Source of the DNA: Hydrogenophaga sp.
Lineage (GTDB): Bacteria > Pseudomonadota > Gammaproteobacteria > Burkholderiales > Burkholderiaceae_C
Reading direction: 5' to 3'
DNA: 64,000 bases
Assembly (NCBI RefSeq): GCF_011390835.1
Contig: NZ_JAABRQ010000013.1
Coordinates: 1-64,000, forward strand
A program made the translations under genes and the position numbers. Shown here piece after piece: positions 19,942 to 29,233 of the stretch (its first letter is position 1; each line of letters opens with the position of its first letter). The notes under the pieces are model-generated. The model had not been told where the DNA came from. It worked only from the letters and a program-made list of their open reading frames with translations, and did no database searches.

Positions 19942-21269
19942 GGTGCTTTCGCCTCCACGCTGGCGGTGCTTCGAGCAGCATTGGCCGTTATCTTCACCAC
20001 TGCGGTGTCAGCGCTACCTTTGACCGACTGGCCTTTGCAGCTGGGGCGGCAGTAGAAATCGGCTTGCGACAAATCGGCCACGGTACCGATGTCTTTGTCG
20101 CCGCGGCCGGACAGGTTGACCAGGATGGACTGGTCCGGCTTCATGGTTTTGGCCAGTTTCATGGCGTAGGCAATGGCGTGACTGGATTCGAGCGCTGGAA
20201 TGATGCCCTCGGTGCGGCAAAGGTAGTGAAAAGCCTGCAGCGCTTCGGTGTCGGTGATACCCACGTACTCGGCACGCCCGATGTCTTTGAGGAACGCGTG
20301 CTCGGGGCCTACGCCAGGGTAGTCCAGGCCAGCGCTCACGCTGTGTGTCTCGGTGACCTGGCCGTTGTCATCCTGCAGCACGTAGGTGCGGTTGCCATGC
20401 AGCACGCCGGGGCTGCCCTTTTGCAGCGAGGCCGAGTGCTTGCCGCTCTCCAGGCCTTCGCCAGCGGCCTCGACGCCGATCAGGCGCGTGGCGGCGTGGT
20501 TGATGTAGGGGTAAAAAATGCCCATGGCGTTGCTGCCACCGCCCACGCAGGCGAGCACCGCGTCGGGTTGCTCGCTGTGGCATCCCGCTTCTTTCAGCAT
20601 CTCCGGCATCTGCTTCAGACACTCTTCGCCAATCACGCTCTGGAAGTCGCGCACCATCATGGGGTAGGGGTGAGGGCCGGCCACGGTGCCGATGATGTAG
20701 AAGGTGTTGTCCACGTTGGCGACCCAGTCGCGCATGGCTTCGTTGAGCGCGTCTTTCAGCGTTTTGCTGCCCGACTCCACCGGTACCACCGTGGCGCCCA
20801 GCAGCTTCATGCGGTAGACATTGGGGCTCTGGCGCTTGACGTCTTCGCTGCCCATGTAAACCACACACTCCAGCCCGTAGCGTGCGCAAATGGTGGCGGT
20901 GGCTACACCATGCTGGCCGGCGCCAGTCTCGGCGATGATGCGCGGCTTGCCCATGCGCTTGGCCAGCATGGCCTGGCCGATGGTGTTGTTGATTTTGTGA
21001 GCGCCAGTGTGGTTAAGGTCTTCGCGCTTGAGGAAAATCTGTGCGCCGCCCTGCTCGCGGCTCATGCGCGCAGCGTGGTAGACGGGACTCGGGCGGCCGA
21101 CGAAGTGGGCCAGTTCGCTGTTGAACTCAGCGAGGAACTCGGGGTCGTGCTGGTACTTCGCGTACGCGGCCTTGAGCTCGTTGATCGCGTGGGTAAGCGT
21201 CTCGCTCACGAAGCTGCCGCCATAGATTCCGAAATGGCCTCGGGCGTCGGGTTGCTGGTAGGTCTGCAT
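19938..21269 (-). CDS. trpB: Tryptophan synthase beta chain
   Basis: PLP enzyme that joins indole and serine to make tryptophan. The PLP lysine is Lys92 in HTGAHKINN, the phosphate loop is GGGSNAMG, and [10 protein letters not shown] is near the end. At 443 residues it is longer than the E. coli enzyme (397): after GTVADLS there is a tail of roughly 40 residues containing [12 protein letters not shown] and then an Ala/Thr-rich stretch. The tail is not part of the catalytic core. Confidence 0.97.
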   Translation of the reverse strand: MQTYQQPDARGHFGIYGGSFVSETLTHAINELKAAYAKYQHDPEFLAEFNSELAHFVGRPSPVYHAARMSREQGGAQIFLKREDLNHTGAHKINNTIGQAMLAKRMGKPRIIAETGAGQHGVATATICARYGLECVVYMGSEDVKRQSPNVYRMKLLGATVVPVESGSKTLKDALNEAMRDWVANVDNTFYIIGTVAGPHPYPMMVRDFQSVIGEECLKQMPEMLKEAGCHSEQPDAVLACVGGGSNAMGIFYPYINHAATRLIGVEAAGEGLESGKHSASLQKGSPGVLHGNRTYVLQDDNGQVTETHSVSAGLDYPGVGPEHAFLKDIGRAEYVGITDTEALQAFHYLCRTEGIIPALESSHAIAYAMKLAKTMKPDQSILVNLSGRGDKDIGTVADLSQADFYCRPSCKGQSVKGSADTAVVKITANAARSTASVEAKAP

Positions 21270-21313
21270 GGTGTGCTCTCGGTTTGGTGGCCCGAGCCAG
21301 CACTAAGGGGGCT

Positions 21314-22030
21314 TCAGCTCGGGCGGAATAACTGCGCATCGGCTGCGCGGACCGCAGCCACAAAGGCGCTCATTCGGGCGGCGTCTTTGCTGCCCTTGAT
21401 CACCGCACCATCGGGTGCGCGGGCTTCGACGCCGGAACTCACATCAACGGCCCAGGGCCGCACTTGCGTGATGCCATCGATCACGTTTGCTGCGTCGAGT
21501 CCACCAGACAAAACGAGGCGAGAGCTGGCGTTTAGTTGAGGATGTGACCAAGGGAAAGCTGTCCAGTCAAAACATTGGCCGCTACCGCCATAACCTGTGA
21601 CATGGGTGTCGAGCAGGATAGCCTGGGCAGAAGCAAAGTCCAGCGCGTATTTTAAGAGATCGAAGCCGGCACCCGTCGGGCCGGGGGCAATCCGAGCAGC
21701 CCGGATGTATGGGCGCCCGGCGGACAGGCAGTCGTCGGGCGTTTCGTCGCCATGAAATTGCAGCAAAGCCTGCGGAACGGCCTCGGTGCCTTGCGCTATG
21801 AATTCCGGGCTGGCGTTGACGAACAGCAGCACCGGCGTGACAAAGCAGGGCAGGCGGCGCGCCAACTCCCCCGCGCGCTCGGGCGAGACAGAGCGTGGGC
21901 TGTGTGGGTACAGCACAAAGCCGATCGCGTCGGCGCCGGCATGCACTGCGGCGTCGACGTCAGCTTCTTGTGTCAGTCCACAAATTTTGATGCGTGTTCG
22001 GTGCGGGCTCATCGAATGCGAGGGTGACAT
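21314..22030 (-). CDS. trpF: Phosphoribosylanthranilate isomerase
   Basis: Amadori isomerase of tryptophan synthesis. The TIM-barrel motifs are RTRIKICGLT at the start (catalytic Cys), GFVLYPHSPRSV, LLFVNAS, LQFHGDE, LLDTHV and LSGGLDAANV; the end GVEARAPDGAVIKGSKDAARM is typical. The start at 22030 gives a 238-residue protein; ATG 22012 is an equally plausible alternative. trpB follows after 44 bp. Upstream is a GC-rich repeat. Confidence 0.95.
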   Translation of the reverse strand: MSPSHSMSPHRTRIKICGLTQEADVDAAVHAGADAIGFVLYPHSPRSVSPERAGELARRLPCFVTPVLLFVNASPEFIAQGTEAVPQALLQFHGDETPDDCLSAGRPYIRAARIAPGPTGAGFDLLKYALDFASAQAILLDTHVTGYGGSGQCFDWTAFPWSHPQLNASSRLVLSGGLDAANVIDGITQVRPWAVDVSSGVEARAPDGAVIKGSKDAARMSAFVAAVRAADAQLFRPS

Positions 22031-22049
22031 TTGTTCAGGGGCACGGTAG

Positions 22050-22128
22050 AGCTGGTTTTGCCAGGCCACTCGTGCCGTCCCCTTGAGGGGGCGAAGGGCT
22101 CACAGCGTGAGTCCGGGTCGGGGGTGGG
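22050..22128. repeat. Intergenic repeat, type 1 (diverged copy)
   Basis: The truA-trpF gap holds GCTGGTTTTGCCAGGCCACT followed by CCCCTTGAGGGGGCGAAGGG. The first block is a diverged form of the reverse complement of the shared block at 38057-38140 and 51868-51950; the second is the C/G palindrome that accompanies it. Confidence 0.5.
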
Positions 22129-22962
22129 CTAAGGCAGCCAGTCAAATGCGGGCGTGCGGTCCGGCAAACCCCACGACGCATCGTAAACCGGTCCAAGGAA
22201 GTACAAACCGTCGGGAGAAAAGGTGGGCGCGGCGGCGTCGCGGCTGCGGGCCGCCAGCACCTCCATCATCCACTGAACCGGCTGTTTGCCGGATCCGATG
22301 GCGATTAGGCAGCCCATGATGTTGCGGATCATGTGGTGCAGGAAGGCGGTGGCCTCGAACTCGAAACGCCAGTAGGCGCCCCGGCGCGTGATGGCGATGC
22401 GCAGCATGTGTTTGACCGGGCTGTGGGCTTGGCAGCTGGAGGCGCGGAACGAGCTGAAATCGTGCTCGCCGACCAGGACCTGCGCCGCACTTACCATGGC
22501 ATCCATCTGCAACGGTCGAAAAACCCAGCCCACCTGGCCGTTGTCGACACTGGGCCGCACGGGTGACTCAAGCAACACATAGGCGTAGCGGCGTGCTCGG
22601 GCACTGGCGCGGGCATGAAAGCTGGAAGGGACGCGCTGCGCCCATTGCACCGCGATGGTGTCGGGCAGGAAGCGGTTGGTGCCGCGTACCCAGGCGTTGT
22701 CGATCCGGTCCAGTGGGGAGTCGAAGTGCACCACCTGCATCAGGCCGTGCACACCGGAGTCGGTACGACCGGCGCACAGGGTTTGCACGCGGGGCAGGGC
22801 ACAGAAGGTCGCCAGCGCCTGCTCCAGGTGGTCCTGCACGGTGAGGCCGCTGGCCTGGCTTTGCCAGCCTTCAAACGCCCGACCGTTGTAGCTCACGCCG
22901 AGCGCCATGCGCTGTAGCGTGTGAACGTCGGGGGCCGTGGACTCGGGTACGGTAGCGCTCAA
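22129..22962 (-). CDS. truA: tRNA pseudouridine(38-40) synthase
   Basis: Makes pseudouridine at positions 38-40 of the tRNA anticodon arm. The 277-residue protein has LGVSYNGRAFEGWQ and the catalytic Asp68 in CAGRTDSGVHG; RYAYVLLES, FRASSCQ and FLHHMIRNIMG are further family boxes. The stop is TAG. It lies between fimV and trpF, the standard order of this region in betaproteobacteria. Confidence 0.97.
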   Translation of the reverse strand: MSATVPESTAPDVHTLQRMALGVSYNGRAFEGWQSQASGLTVQDHLEQALATFCALPRVQTLCAGRTDSGVHGLMQVVHFDSPLDRIDNAWVRGTNRFLPDTIAVQWAQRVPSSFHARASARARRYAYVLLESPVRPSVDNGQVGWVFRPLQMDAMVSAAQVLVGEHDFSSFRASSCQAHSPVKHMLRIAITRRGAYWRFEFEATAFLHHMIRNIMGCLIAIGSGKQPVQWMMEVLAARSRDAAAPTFSPDGLYFLGPVYDASWGLPDRTPAFDWLP

Positions 22963-22990
22963 GGCACGGACGCGCGAGCCGGCCCCGGCC

Positions 22991-25645
22991 TCAGGCCAGA
23001 TCGCTCAGGAAGGTGCTGGCCTTGGTCTTGAGCGTGCCCGAGGCTTCTGCCAAGACTTCTTCCGCCAGCGACCGCGCGCCTTCCAAGTCGCCAATGGCCC
23101 GGAACTCTTCGGCCAGCGAGAGTTTGGTTTCCAGCGGGTTTTCTTCGGACAGGTCTTTGTCCACCGCTGCGGCGGGCTCTGGCGTGTCCAGATCGAGGTT
23201 GATGTTGCTCAGGTCGAAGGACATCAGCTCGTTGTTCTCCACAGCCGTTGCAGCGGCCGCGGACTCGGGCAATCCGAGCTCGACTTCAGCCAAGGGGGCT
23301 GGCTCCGAAGGTGCGTCGAGCGCAAAGTCTGGCAGGACCTCACTGTCGTCGAACATAGGCACGTCGGGCGCTGGCGCAGGTGCGGCTTCATCAGACTTGG
23401 CCGCCTGCAGGGGCGCCGGCTCAGAAGGGAAGTCCAGATCGAAGTCCATGGGTCCTGATTCGGGTGCCAGGGCCTCGGGTGCTTTGGCTTCGGTGAGTGC
23501 CTCGGTGTTCTTCAAGTCGTCCAGCGCCGACATCACGTCGTCGGCGGCCACTGCGGGCTCGTCCGTCGAGAAGTCAAGGTCCAGATCCAGAGCGCCTTCG
23601 CCGACCCGGCCCGTGGTCTCTGACATCGTGCTGCTGCCAAACGGCACTGTCATGGCGCCACCGGCGGCCGTCATGGCCACGACCTTTTGAGCGGGCGCAC
23701 CACCTGGCTGGTACAGCGGGTTGCTCGGATCCAGCTCCTTACCCAGCGCGCATGCTTGTTCCCATTCTGGGCCTTGGCCCTGTGTCAGGGCGTAGGCCTC
23801 GGTGGCCACAACCTCGAAGGCCTTGGCGTCGCGGCGCTTGGCGTAGATCTCCAGCAACTTGTTGTGGATGGCGACACGGGTGGGCGTGCTGCGCATGGCC
23901 TCTTTGAGGATTTCCTCGGCCTGCAGGTCGCGGCCATAGGCCAGGTAGACATCGGCTTCGGCGACCGGGTCCACGTCACCGGCTGCATCCAGCTGGCTGG
24001 GCGAATACACCATGGACGAACCCGAAGCGCTGGCTTCGGCGGTGTCGATGCGCTGGCCACCACTGGAGCCAAAAAACGAGTCAGGCTGCAGCCGGCTTTC
24101 GAGGAAGGAGCTGTCGACACCGGCGCCTTTCTTGCGCTGGCGCATCCGGTACAGGCCAAAGCCCGCCAGCAAGGCCAGCAGGCCACCCGCAGCGGGCAGC
24201 ACCAAGGGGTTTTCCTGCAATTGCTCAAGCAGCGATGGCTCTTGAAGCATGGGTTCGGGCACAGGCAGCGGTGCAGGTGCCGCGGCGGGAGCTGGCTCGG
24301 CCACGGCCGGCGCGGCTTCGGTGGGGGCGGTCGCCGTGGCGGTATCGGCCTCTGGCGTGGAAGCCGTTGTTTCGGTTGTGGTGGGCACCGCGCCCGGCAG
24401 GGTCACCGCACTGGTTGGTGTGGCACCCGGCGAGGCGCTGGCGGCGGCGGTGGCGGCTGCCGTGGTGGTACCGAGCTTGGCCAGTTCGTCGATGTTGCGA
24501 GAGAGTTCGGCGACCCGGGTCGATGCATCTTGCGCTTGCCGATCCTGGGCGATCTTCTCTTCGGCCGCGGTCGCTGCGGGGGTGTCGCCTTTGGAAAGCG
24601 TGAGCTTGTCCTGCGCGGGGGCCGCGGGCGCTTGGTCTTGCACTTCGGCCTGCACGCGACCGGCTGCCTCGCGGCTACCAGCGTCGACGGCGGCTGCAGG
24701 AACACGGTTGGCCAGGCTGCGGCGGAATTCGTTGAAATCTCGGCTCTGGGCCGCGATGATCTGCCGGGCCTCACCGGCGGAGGTGCTGCCTGCATCGGCG
24801 GCGCCAGGGAGGTCGATGATGGACCCGGCCTTGACGCGGTTCACGTTGCCGTCGATGAAGGCGTCCGGGTTGGCGCGCAGCATGGCGACCAACATCTGGT
24901 CCAGCGACACGTTTGCCGGACGGTTGGCGTTGGCAATGCGCCCGGCAGTGTCGCCAGCGCGCACGCGGACTTGGCCGCCGGCGGCTTGGGGTGCTGCAGC
25001 GGGCTGAGCTGCGGCTGGCGCACGAACTGGCGCTTGGGCAGGCGCCCTTGCCGCTGGTGCCACCACGGGCGGAAGGGGCTGGGCAGCGACGGGCGCCGGC
25101 GCTGGGGCTGGCGTGGGCCTGGCGGGCGCAGCAGCGGCGGGAACCGGAGCCACGGGTGTCGCAGCGCGTATCTTGGGCGGATCGATCAGCAGCGTGTAGT
25201 CGCGCAGGATGCGACCAGAGGCCCAGTTGGCCTCGACGATGAGGTCGACAAAGGGCTCGTTGATTGGGCGCGGGCTGGTCAGGCGCAGAAACGCACGGCC
25301 ATCCGGGCGGCGCTGCAGACTGATCTGAGCACTGCCCAACGCTGGGTTGAATTCCATGCCGGCGGCGCGAAACGCTTCGGGCGAGGCCAGACCCACGCGC
25401 AGGCTCGACGCCTCCTCCGCGCTGATGTCGGGCACGTCGATTTCGGCCCTCAGCGGCTCACCCAGGGCCGACTGCACCGCGATGCGACCCAGCGCCAGCG
25501 CGAGTGCGTCAGAGGTGTGCGCGAGCCCGGTGCAAAGCACCACCGCAGCGGCAACTGCGTGTAACCGGCTCAGACCGACTGAAGTGGGCTTTTTGAGGGA
25601 CGACGAGGCCGTTTTGGATGGAATATTGCGGGTGGTGGATGGCAC
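22991..25645 (-). CDS. fimV: FimV-like peptidoglycan-binding polarity protein
   Basis: Inner-membrane polar hub protein linked to type IV pili and cell polarity in relatives. It is 884 residues. After an export segment (about 25-50) the conserved FimV N-domain begins with LGRIAVQSALGEPLRAEIDV; a LysM-like region follows (VRVRAGDTAGRIA, about 220-280), then a long Ala/Pro/Thr-rich linker. A transmembrane segment (LPAAGGLLALLAGFGLYRM) is near residue 500. The acidic cytoplasmic half has TPR-like helices and ends with the FimV C-terminal motif (KLSLAEEFRAIGDLEGARSL). The start is GTG with GAGG six bases upstream. Confidence 0.93.
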   Translation of the reverse strand: MPSTTRNIPSKTASSSLKKPTSVGLSRLHAVAAAVVLCTGLAHTSDALALALGRIAVQSALGEPLRAEIDVPDISAEEASSLRVGLASPEAFRAAGMEFNPALGSAQISLQRRPDGRAFLRLTSPRPINEPFVDLIVEANWASGRILRDYTLLIDPPKIRAATPVAPVPAAAAPARPTPAPAPAPVAAQPLPPVVAPAARAPAQAPVRAPAAAQPAAAPQAAGGQVRVRAGDTAGRIANANRPANVSLDQMLVAMLRANPDAFIDGNVNRVKAGSIIDLPGAADAGSTSAGEARQIIAAQSRDFNEFRRSLANRVPAAAVDAGSREAAGRVQAEVQDQAPAAPAQDKLTLSKGDTPAATAAEEKIAQDRQAQDASTRVAELSRNIDELAKLGTTTAAATAAASASPGATPTSAVTLPGAVPTTTETTASTPEADTATATAPTEAAPAVAEPAPAAAPAPLPVPEPMLQEPSLLEQLQENPLVLPAAGGLLALLAGFGLYRMRQRKKGAGVDSSFLESRLQPDSFFGSSGGQRIDTAEASASGSSMVYSPSQLDAAGDVDPVAEADVYLAYGRDLQAEEILKEAMRSTPTRVAIHNKLLEIYAKRRDAKAFEVVATEAYALTQGQGPEWEQACALGKELDPSNPLYQPGGAPAQKVVAMTAAGGAMTVPFGSSTMSETTGRVGEGALDLDLDFSTDEPAVAADDVMSALDDLKNTEALTEAKAPEALAPESGPMDFDLDFPSEPAPLQAAKSDEAAPAPAPDVPMFDDSEVLPDFALDAPSEPAPLAEVELGLPESAAAATAVENNELMSFDLSNINLDLDTPEPAAAVDKDLSEENPLETKLSLAEEFRAIGDLEGARSLAEEVLAEASGTLKTKASTFLSDLA

Positions 25646-25827
25646 TTGGACCTCGACGTAAAGAACCGAGAATTGACCTTAACATCAACGCATTAGGGTG
25701 ACAAGCTGAGAATCCGCTTGAGTTTCCAAGGAGCCCGTTGGTCGGGTTTGTGGTGCCTCTGCGTTGTGGAGTCACAACGCTGGCGCCGGGCTCGAAGGGA
25801 GCCAGGCGCGGTTTCCATTGCTGACAT

Positions 25828-26958
25828 TCAGGCCGATAGCAGGATGCGCAACATGCGGCGCAGCGGCTCGGCAGCTCCCCAGAGCAGCTGGTCACCGATG
25901 GTGAAGGCGCCCACGTACTCAGGGCCCATGGCCAGCTTGCGGATGCGCCCGACCGGGATGTTCATGGTGCCGGTCACGGCCACGGGGGTCAGGTCCCGGA
26001 TGGTGGCCTCGCGTGTGTTGGGCACCACCTTGGCCCAGGGATTGTCGGCCGCGATCATGGCTTCGATGTCGGCCACTGGCACCTCTTTCTTCAGCTTGAA
26101 GGTCAGCGCCTGGCTGTGGCAGCGCATGGCGCCCACGCGCACACAGAAACCGTCGACCGGAATGGGCGCCGAGCCGAAGCCTTCGCCCAGTCCTAGGATC
26201 TTGTTGGTTTCGGCCATGCCTTTCCACTCTTCCTTGGACACTCCGTTGCCCAGGTCCTTGTCGATCCACGGGATGAGCGAGCCGCCCAACGGCACGCCGA
26301 AGTTGGCGGTTTCCGCGTCCGAGAGCGCGCGCTGCTTGGCGATCACCTTGCGGTCGATTTCCAGGATGGCGCTCTTGGGGTCGTCCAGCAGCGCCTTGAC
26401 TTCGGCGTTGAGCGTGCCGTACTGGGTGAGCAGCTCGCGCATGTGCTGCGCGCCGCCGCCAGAAGCCGCCTGGTAGGTCTGGGTGCTCATCCACTCCACC
26501 AGCCCAGCCTTGTACAGCGCGCCCACGCCCATGAGCATGCAGCTCACCGTGCAGTTACCGCCCACCCAGTTCTTGCCGCCCTTGGCCAACGCGTCCTTGA
26601 TCACCGGCATGTTCACCGGGTCGAGGATGATGACGGCGTCTTTCTCCATGCGCAGCGTGGAGGCAGCGTCGATCCAGTGGCCTTTCCAGCCCGCGGCCCG
26701 TAACTTTGGGTACACCTCGGTCGTGTAGTCACCGCCCTGCGCAGTGATGACGATGTCGCAGCGCTTGAGCGCGTCGATGTTGTGTGCGTCTTGCAGCGTG
26801 GTTTCGTTTTTCGCCATGGCCGGGGCATTGCCGCCGGCGTTGGAGGTCGAAAAAAACAGGGGCTCGATCAGGTCGAAGTCCTGTTCCTCGACCATGCGAT
26901 CCATCAACACCGAGCCGACCATGCCACGCCAGCCGACCAGACCAACCAATTTGCTCAT
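25828..26958 (-). CDS. asd: Aspartate-semialdehyde dehydrogenase
   Basis: Reduces aspartyl phosphate to aspartate semialdehyde, the branch point to lysine/diaminopimelate, methionine and threonine. It is 376 residues; [18 protein letters not shown] is the NADP-binding start and Cys136 in [12 protein letters not shown] is the nucleophile. It belongs to the Gram-negative (E. coli-like) Asd type. A 298-bp gap separates it from leuB and holds a leuB terminator, a promoter and a Thr/Ile-rich leader ORF, so asd probably has its own regulated transcript. Confidence 0.97.
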   Translation of the reverse strand: MSKLVGLVGWRGMVGSVLMDRMVEEQDFDLIEPLFFSTSNAGGNAPAMAKNETTLQDAHNIDALKRCDIVITAQGGDYTTEVYPKLRAAGWKGHWIDAASTLRMEKDAVIILDPVNMPVIKDALAKGGKNWVGGNCTVSCMLMGVGALYKAGLVEWMSTQTYQAASGGGAQHMRELLTQYGTLNAEVKALLDDPKSAILEIDRKVIAKQRALSDAETANFGVPLGGSLIPWIDKDLGNGVSKEEWKGMAETNKILGLGEGFGSAPIPVDGFCVRVGAMRCHSQALTFKLKKEVPVADIEAMIAADNPWAKVVPNTREATIRDLTPVAVTGTMNIPVGRIRKLAMGPEYVGAFTIGDQLLWGAAEPLRRMLRILLSA

Positions 26959-27049
26959 TTTTTGCCCTCTTCAGTGAATCAACAGGTCCAGACCAGACCG
27001 GCTTACCCGGCTCGTCTGGCCGGGAGGGCGCACGACGAACCAGGCTGGA

Positions 27050-27151
27050 TCAGCCCGTGATGGTCGTGGTTTTGGTGTTGATTGCGCGCGCAACCGCTGC
27101 TGCCCTGTCGGCACAAGCGGTGTTCAAGGTGAACGGGTAGGCGGCAATCAT
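27050..27151 (-). CDS. Putative threonine/isoleucine-rich leader peptide of asd
   Basis: A 33-codon ORF beginning with ATG at 27151 and ending with TGA at 27050. Its last ten residues are INTKTTTITG: four Thr and two Ile codons among the final nine, much like the thr-operon leader peptide of E. coli (which contains TTITTTITITTG). It lies 92 bp upstream of asd, whose pathway makes threonine. A hairpin (GGCTG/CAGCC) covers its stop codon, and further complementary segments follow (CCCGGC/GCCGGG; CCAGAC/GTCTGG) that could form alternative structures, though without a U-run. The role as attenuation leader is inference. Confidence 0.5.
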   Translation of the reverse strand: MIAAYPFTLNTACADRAAAVARAINTKTTTITG

Positions 27152-27158
27152 GGCTGGG

Positions 27159-27164
27159 ATTGTA
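27159..27164 (-). promoter_or_regulatory. asd: Putative -10 element of the asd leader transcript
   Basis: TACAAT on the minus strand. Its end lies 7 bp before the leader ATG, so transcription would begin at or next to the start codon and the leader would be translated from an almost leaderless RNA. No good -35 is seen. Confidence 0.45.
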
Positions 27165-27210
27165 GCGGAGCAGGGCTTGTCGCCGGCTGACAACGTCGGG
27201 CTGTTGGGCC

Positions 27211-27242
27211 GAAAAACACAAAGGCAGCCGGAGCTGCCCTTG
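27211..27242 (-). terminator. Rho-independent terminator after leuB
   Basis: On the minus strand CAAGGGCAGC pairs with GCTGCCTTTG (nine of ten pairs) around a 4-nt loop, followed shortly by five T. It lies 22 bp after the leuB stop and separates the leu operon from asd. Confidence 0.75.
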
Positions 27243-27263
27243 TGGTTGACCTGAGCCAAAGCT

Positions 27264-28334
27264 TCAGGCCAGCGCCTGCACCACCGCATCTCCCATCTGC
27301 ACGGTGCTCACCTGCGTGCTGCCTTCGCTCCAGATGTCAGGCGTGCGCAGGCCCTGGGCCAGCACGGATTGCACGGCGGCTTCGACGCGCTGCGCAGCCG
27401 CTTCCTGGTTCAGGCTGAAGCGCAACATCATCGCCGCGCTCAGGATAGTCGCCAGCGGATTGGCGACCCCCTTGCCCGCGATATCCGGCGCGCTGCCATG
27501 GCTGGGTTCGTACAGGCCCTGGTTTTTCGCGTTCAGCGATGCCGAGGGAAGCATGCCGATGGAGCCGGTCAGCATCGATGCCTCGTCGGACAGGATGTCG
27601 CCAAACATGTTGCCAGTGACCACCACGTCAAAAGCCTTGGGCTTCTTGACCAGCTGCATGGCCGCGTTGTCGACATACATGTGCTCCAGCTCCACGTCGG
27701 GATACTGGGCGTGCACCTCGGTGACCACGTCTCTCCAGAACTGGAAGGTCTCGAGCACGTTGGCCTTATCGACGCTGGTCACCTTCTTGTTGCGCTTGCG
27801 CGCCGCCTGGAAGGCCACGTGGGCAATGCGTTCGATCTCGGGCCTGGAGTAGCGCATGGTGTCAAAGGCTTCCTCCGCACCGGGAAAGTGACCATCGACT
27901 GCGGTGCGACGCCCACGCGGCTGGCCAAAGTAGATGTCGCCGGTGAGCTCGCGGATGATGAGGATGTCCAGGCCCGAGATGAGCTCGGGCTTGAGGCTGG
28001 ATGCGCCCACCAGCTGCTCGTAGCAAATGGCGGGGCGAAAGTTGGCGAACAGGCCGAGGTGCTTGCGCAAGCCCAGGATGGCCTGCTCAGGGCGCAGCGG
28101 GCGGTCGAGCTTGTCGTACTTCCAGTCGCCGACCGCACCGAACAGGATGGCGTCGGCCGATTGCGCCAGCTTGAGCGTGGACTCGGGCAGCGGGTGACCG
28201 TGGGCCTCATACGCAGCGCCGCCGACCAGGGCCGATTCCATTTCAAACGGAAGACCCAGCACGTCCAGCACCTTGACGGCTTCGGCCACGATTTCGGTGC
28301 CGATGCCGTCACCGGGGAGAACTGCGATTTTCAT
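27264..28334 (-). CDS. leuB: 3-isopropylmalate dehydrogenase
   Basis: Oxidative decarboxylation step of leucine synthesis. It is 356 residues starting [12 protein letters not shown]; family motifs are [34 protein letters not shown] and [18 protein letters not shown], followed by [16 protein letters not shown] near the C-terminus. An upstream in-frame ATG at 28397 would add 21 unrelated residues and reach into the repeat, so 28334 is preferred. It is the last gene of leuC-entericidin-leuD-leuB. Confidence 0.97.
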   Translation of the reverse strand: MKIAVLPGDGIGTEIVAEAVKVLDVLGLPFEMESALVGGAAYEAHGHPLPESTLKLAQSADAILFGAVGDWKYDKLDRPLRPEQAILGLRKHLGLFANFRPAICYEQLVGASSLKPELISGLDILIIRELTGDIYFGQPRGRRTAVDGHFPGAEEAFDTMRYSRPEIERIAHVAFQAARKRNKKVTSVDKANVLETFQFWRDVVTEVHAQYPDVELEHMYVDNAAMQLVKKPKAFDVVVTGNMFGDILSDEASMLTGSIGMLPSASLNAKNQGLYEPSHGSAPDIAGKGVANPLATILSAAMMLRFSLNQEAAAQRVEAAVQSVLAQGLRTPDIWSEGSTQVSTVQMGDAVVQALA

Positions 28335-28364
28335 TGGGATGGATGAGAGAAAAAGTGTCTGTTC

Positions 28365-28443
28365 CAGGCTGCCGTGGAACCGGCTTTGCCGGGCCACTGG
28401 TAACGCCCCCCTGAGGGGGGGAGGCCGCAGGCGGCGCGGGGGT
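28365..28443. repeat. Intergenic repeat, type 1 (minus orientation)
   Basis: Between leuD and leuB. It holds the sequence CCGTGGAACCGGCTTTGCCG, the reverse complement (one mismatch) of the block shared by 38057-38140 and 51868-51950, followed by the palindromic C-run/G-run CCCCCCTGAGGGGGG and GGCCGCAGGCGGCGCGGGGG. It lies inside an operon and is presumably transcribed. Confidence 0.7.
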
Positions 28444-28445
28444 TG

Positions 28446-29090
28446 TTACATCGTTTGCGCCAGCCAGGGCTTGGTCGCCAGCCGCTCGGACTCAAAGGCG
28501 GCAATTTTGTCCTTATGGCGCAGCGTGAGACCGATGTCGTCCAGACCGTTGAGCAGACAGTATTTGCGAAACGCCTGCGTTTCGAACGGCAGCTCATCGC
28601 CCTGCGGCTTGATCACCACCTGGCGCTCCAGATCGATTGTCAGCTCGAAGCCTGGGAACGCCAGCACGTCGTTGAACAACTGGTCCACCTGTGCCTCGGG
28701 CAGCACGATGGGAAGGATGCCGTTCTTGAAACAGTTGTTGTAGAAGATGTCTGCGTAACTGGGCGCGATCAGGGCACGGAAACCGTACTGTTCAATCGCC
28801 CAAGGCGCATGTTCGCGGCTGGAGCCGCAACCGAAGTTCTTTCGCGCCAGCAGGACAGAGGCGCCCGCGTAGCGCGGCTGGTTGAGCACGAAATCGGGGT
28901 TGGGCTTGCGCGTCGCCGGATCCTGGCCTGGCTCACCCTTGTCGAGGTAGCGCCACTCATCAAACAGGTTGGGCCCGAAGCCAGTCTTGCGGATCGACTT
29001 CAGGAACTGCTTGGGAATGATGGCGTCCGTGTCGACGTTTTCCCGGTCGATGGGCGCCACCAACCCCTTGTGCAAGGTGAACGGCGTCAT
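28446..29090 (-). CDS. leuD: 3-isopropylmalate dehydratase small subunit
   Basis: Small subunit of isopropylmalate isomerase, partner of LeuC. The 214-residue protein has [33 protein letters not shown] and [18 protein letters not shown]. Its ATG shares one base with the stop of the entericidin gene (TAATG), so the two are probably translationally coupled. leuB follows after the repeat. Confidence 0.97.
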   Translation of the reverse strand: MTPFTLHKGLVAPIDRENVDTDAIIPKQFLKSIRKTGFGPNLFDEWRYLDKGEPGQDPATRKPNPDFVLNQPRYAGASVLLARKNFGCGSSREHAPWAIEQYGFRALIAPSYADIFYNNCFKNGILPIVLPEAQVDQLFNDVLAFPGFELTIDLERQVVIKPQGDELPFETQAFRKYCLLNGLDDIGLTLRHKDKIAAFESERLATKPWLAQTM

Positions 29091-29221
29091 TATTTCTTCT
29101 TGGCCGCGTCTTCGAGCACCTGGCCGCCCTTCTGGATGTCCTGGCCCACGCCCTGGACGGTGTTGCAGGCGCTCAGAGCCAGCACGAAGGTGGCGGCGAG
29201 GATGGCAGCGATGGATTTCAT
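29090..29221 (-). CDS. Entericidin A/B family lipoprotein
   Basis: A 43-residue lipoprotein: signal sequence [19 protein letters not shown] with the lipobox LSAC, so the mature protein would begin at Cys19 and be about 25 residues, containing [13 protein letters not shown] and a Lys-rich end. These features match entericidins, small envelope lipoproteins of uncertain physiological role. A good AGGAAGAC site lies upstream. It sits between leuC and leuD and overlaps leuD by one base. Confidence 0.88.
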   Translation of the reverse strand: MKSIAAILAATFVLALSACNTVQGVGQDIQKGGQVLEDAAKKK

Positions 29222-29233
29222 AGCGTCTTCCTT

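Noticed and set aside
23687-25564. Large plus-strand ORF (625 codons) opposite fimV
   Set aside because: Gly/Arg/Cys-rich sequence typical of antisense frames in GC-rich repeats; fimV motifs on the minus strand are clear.
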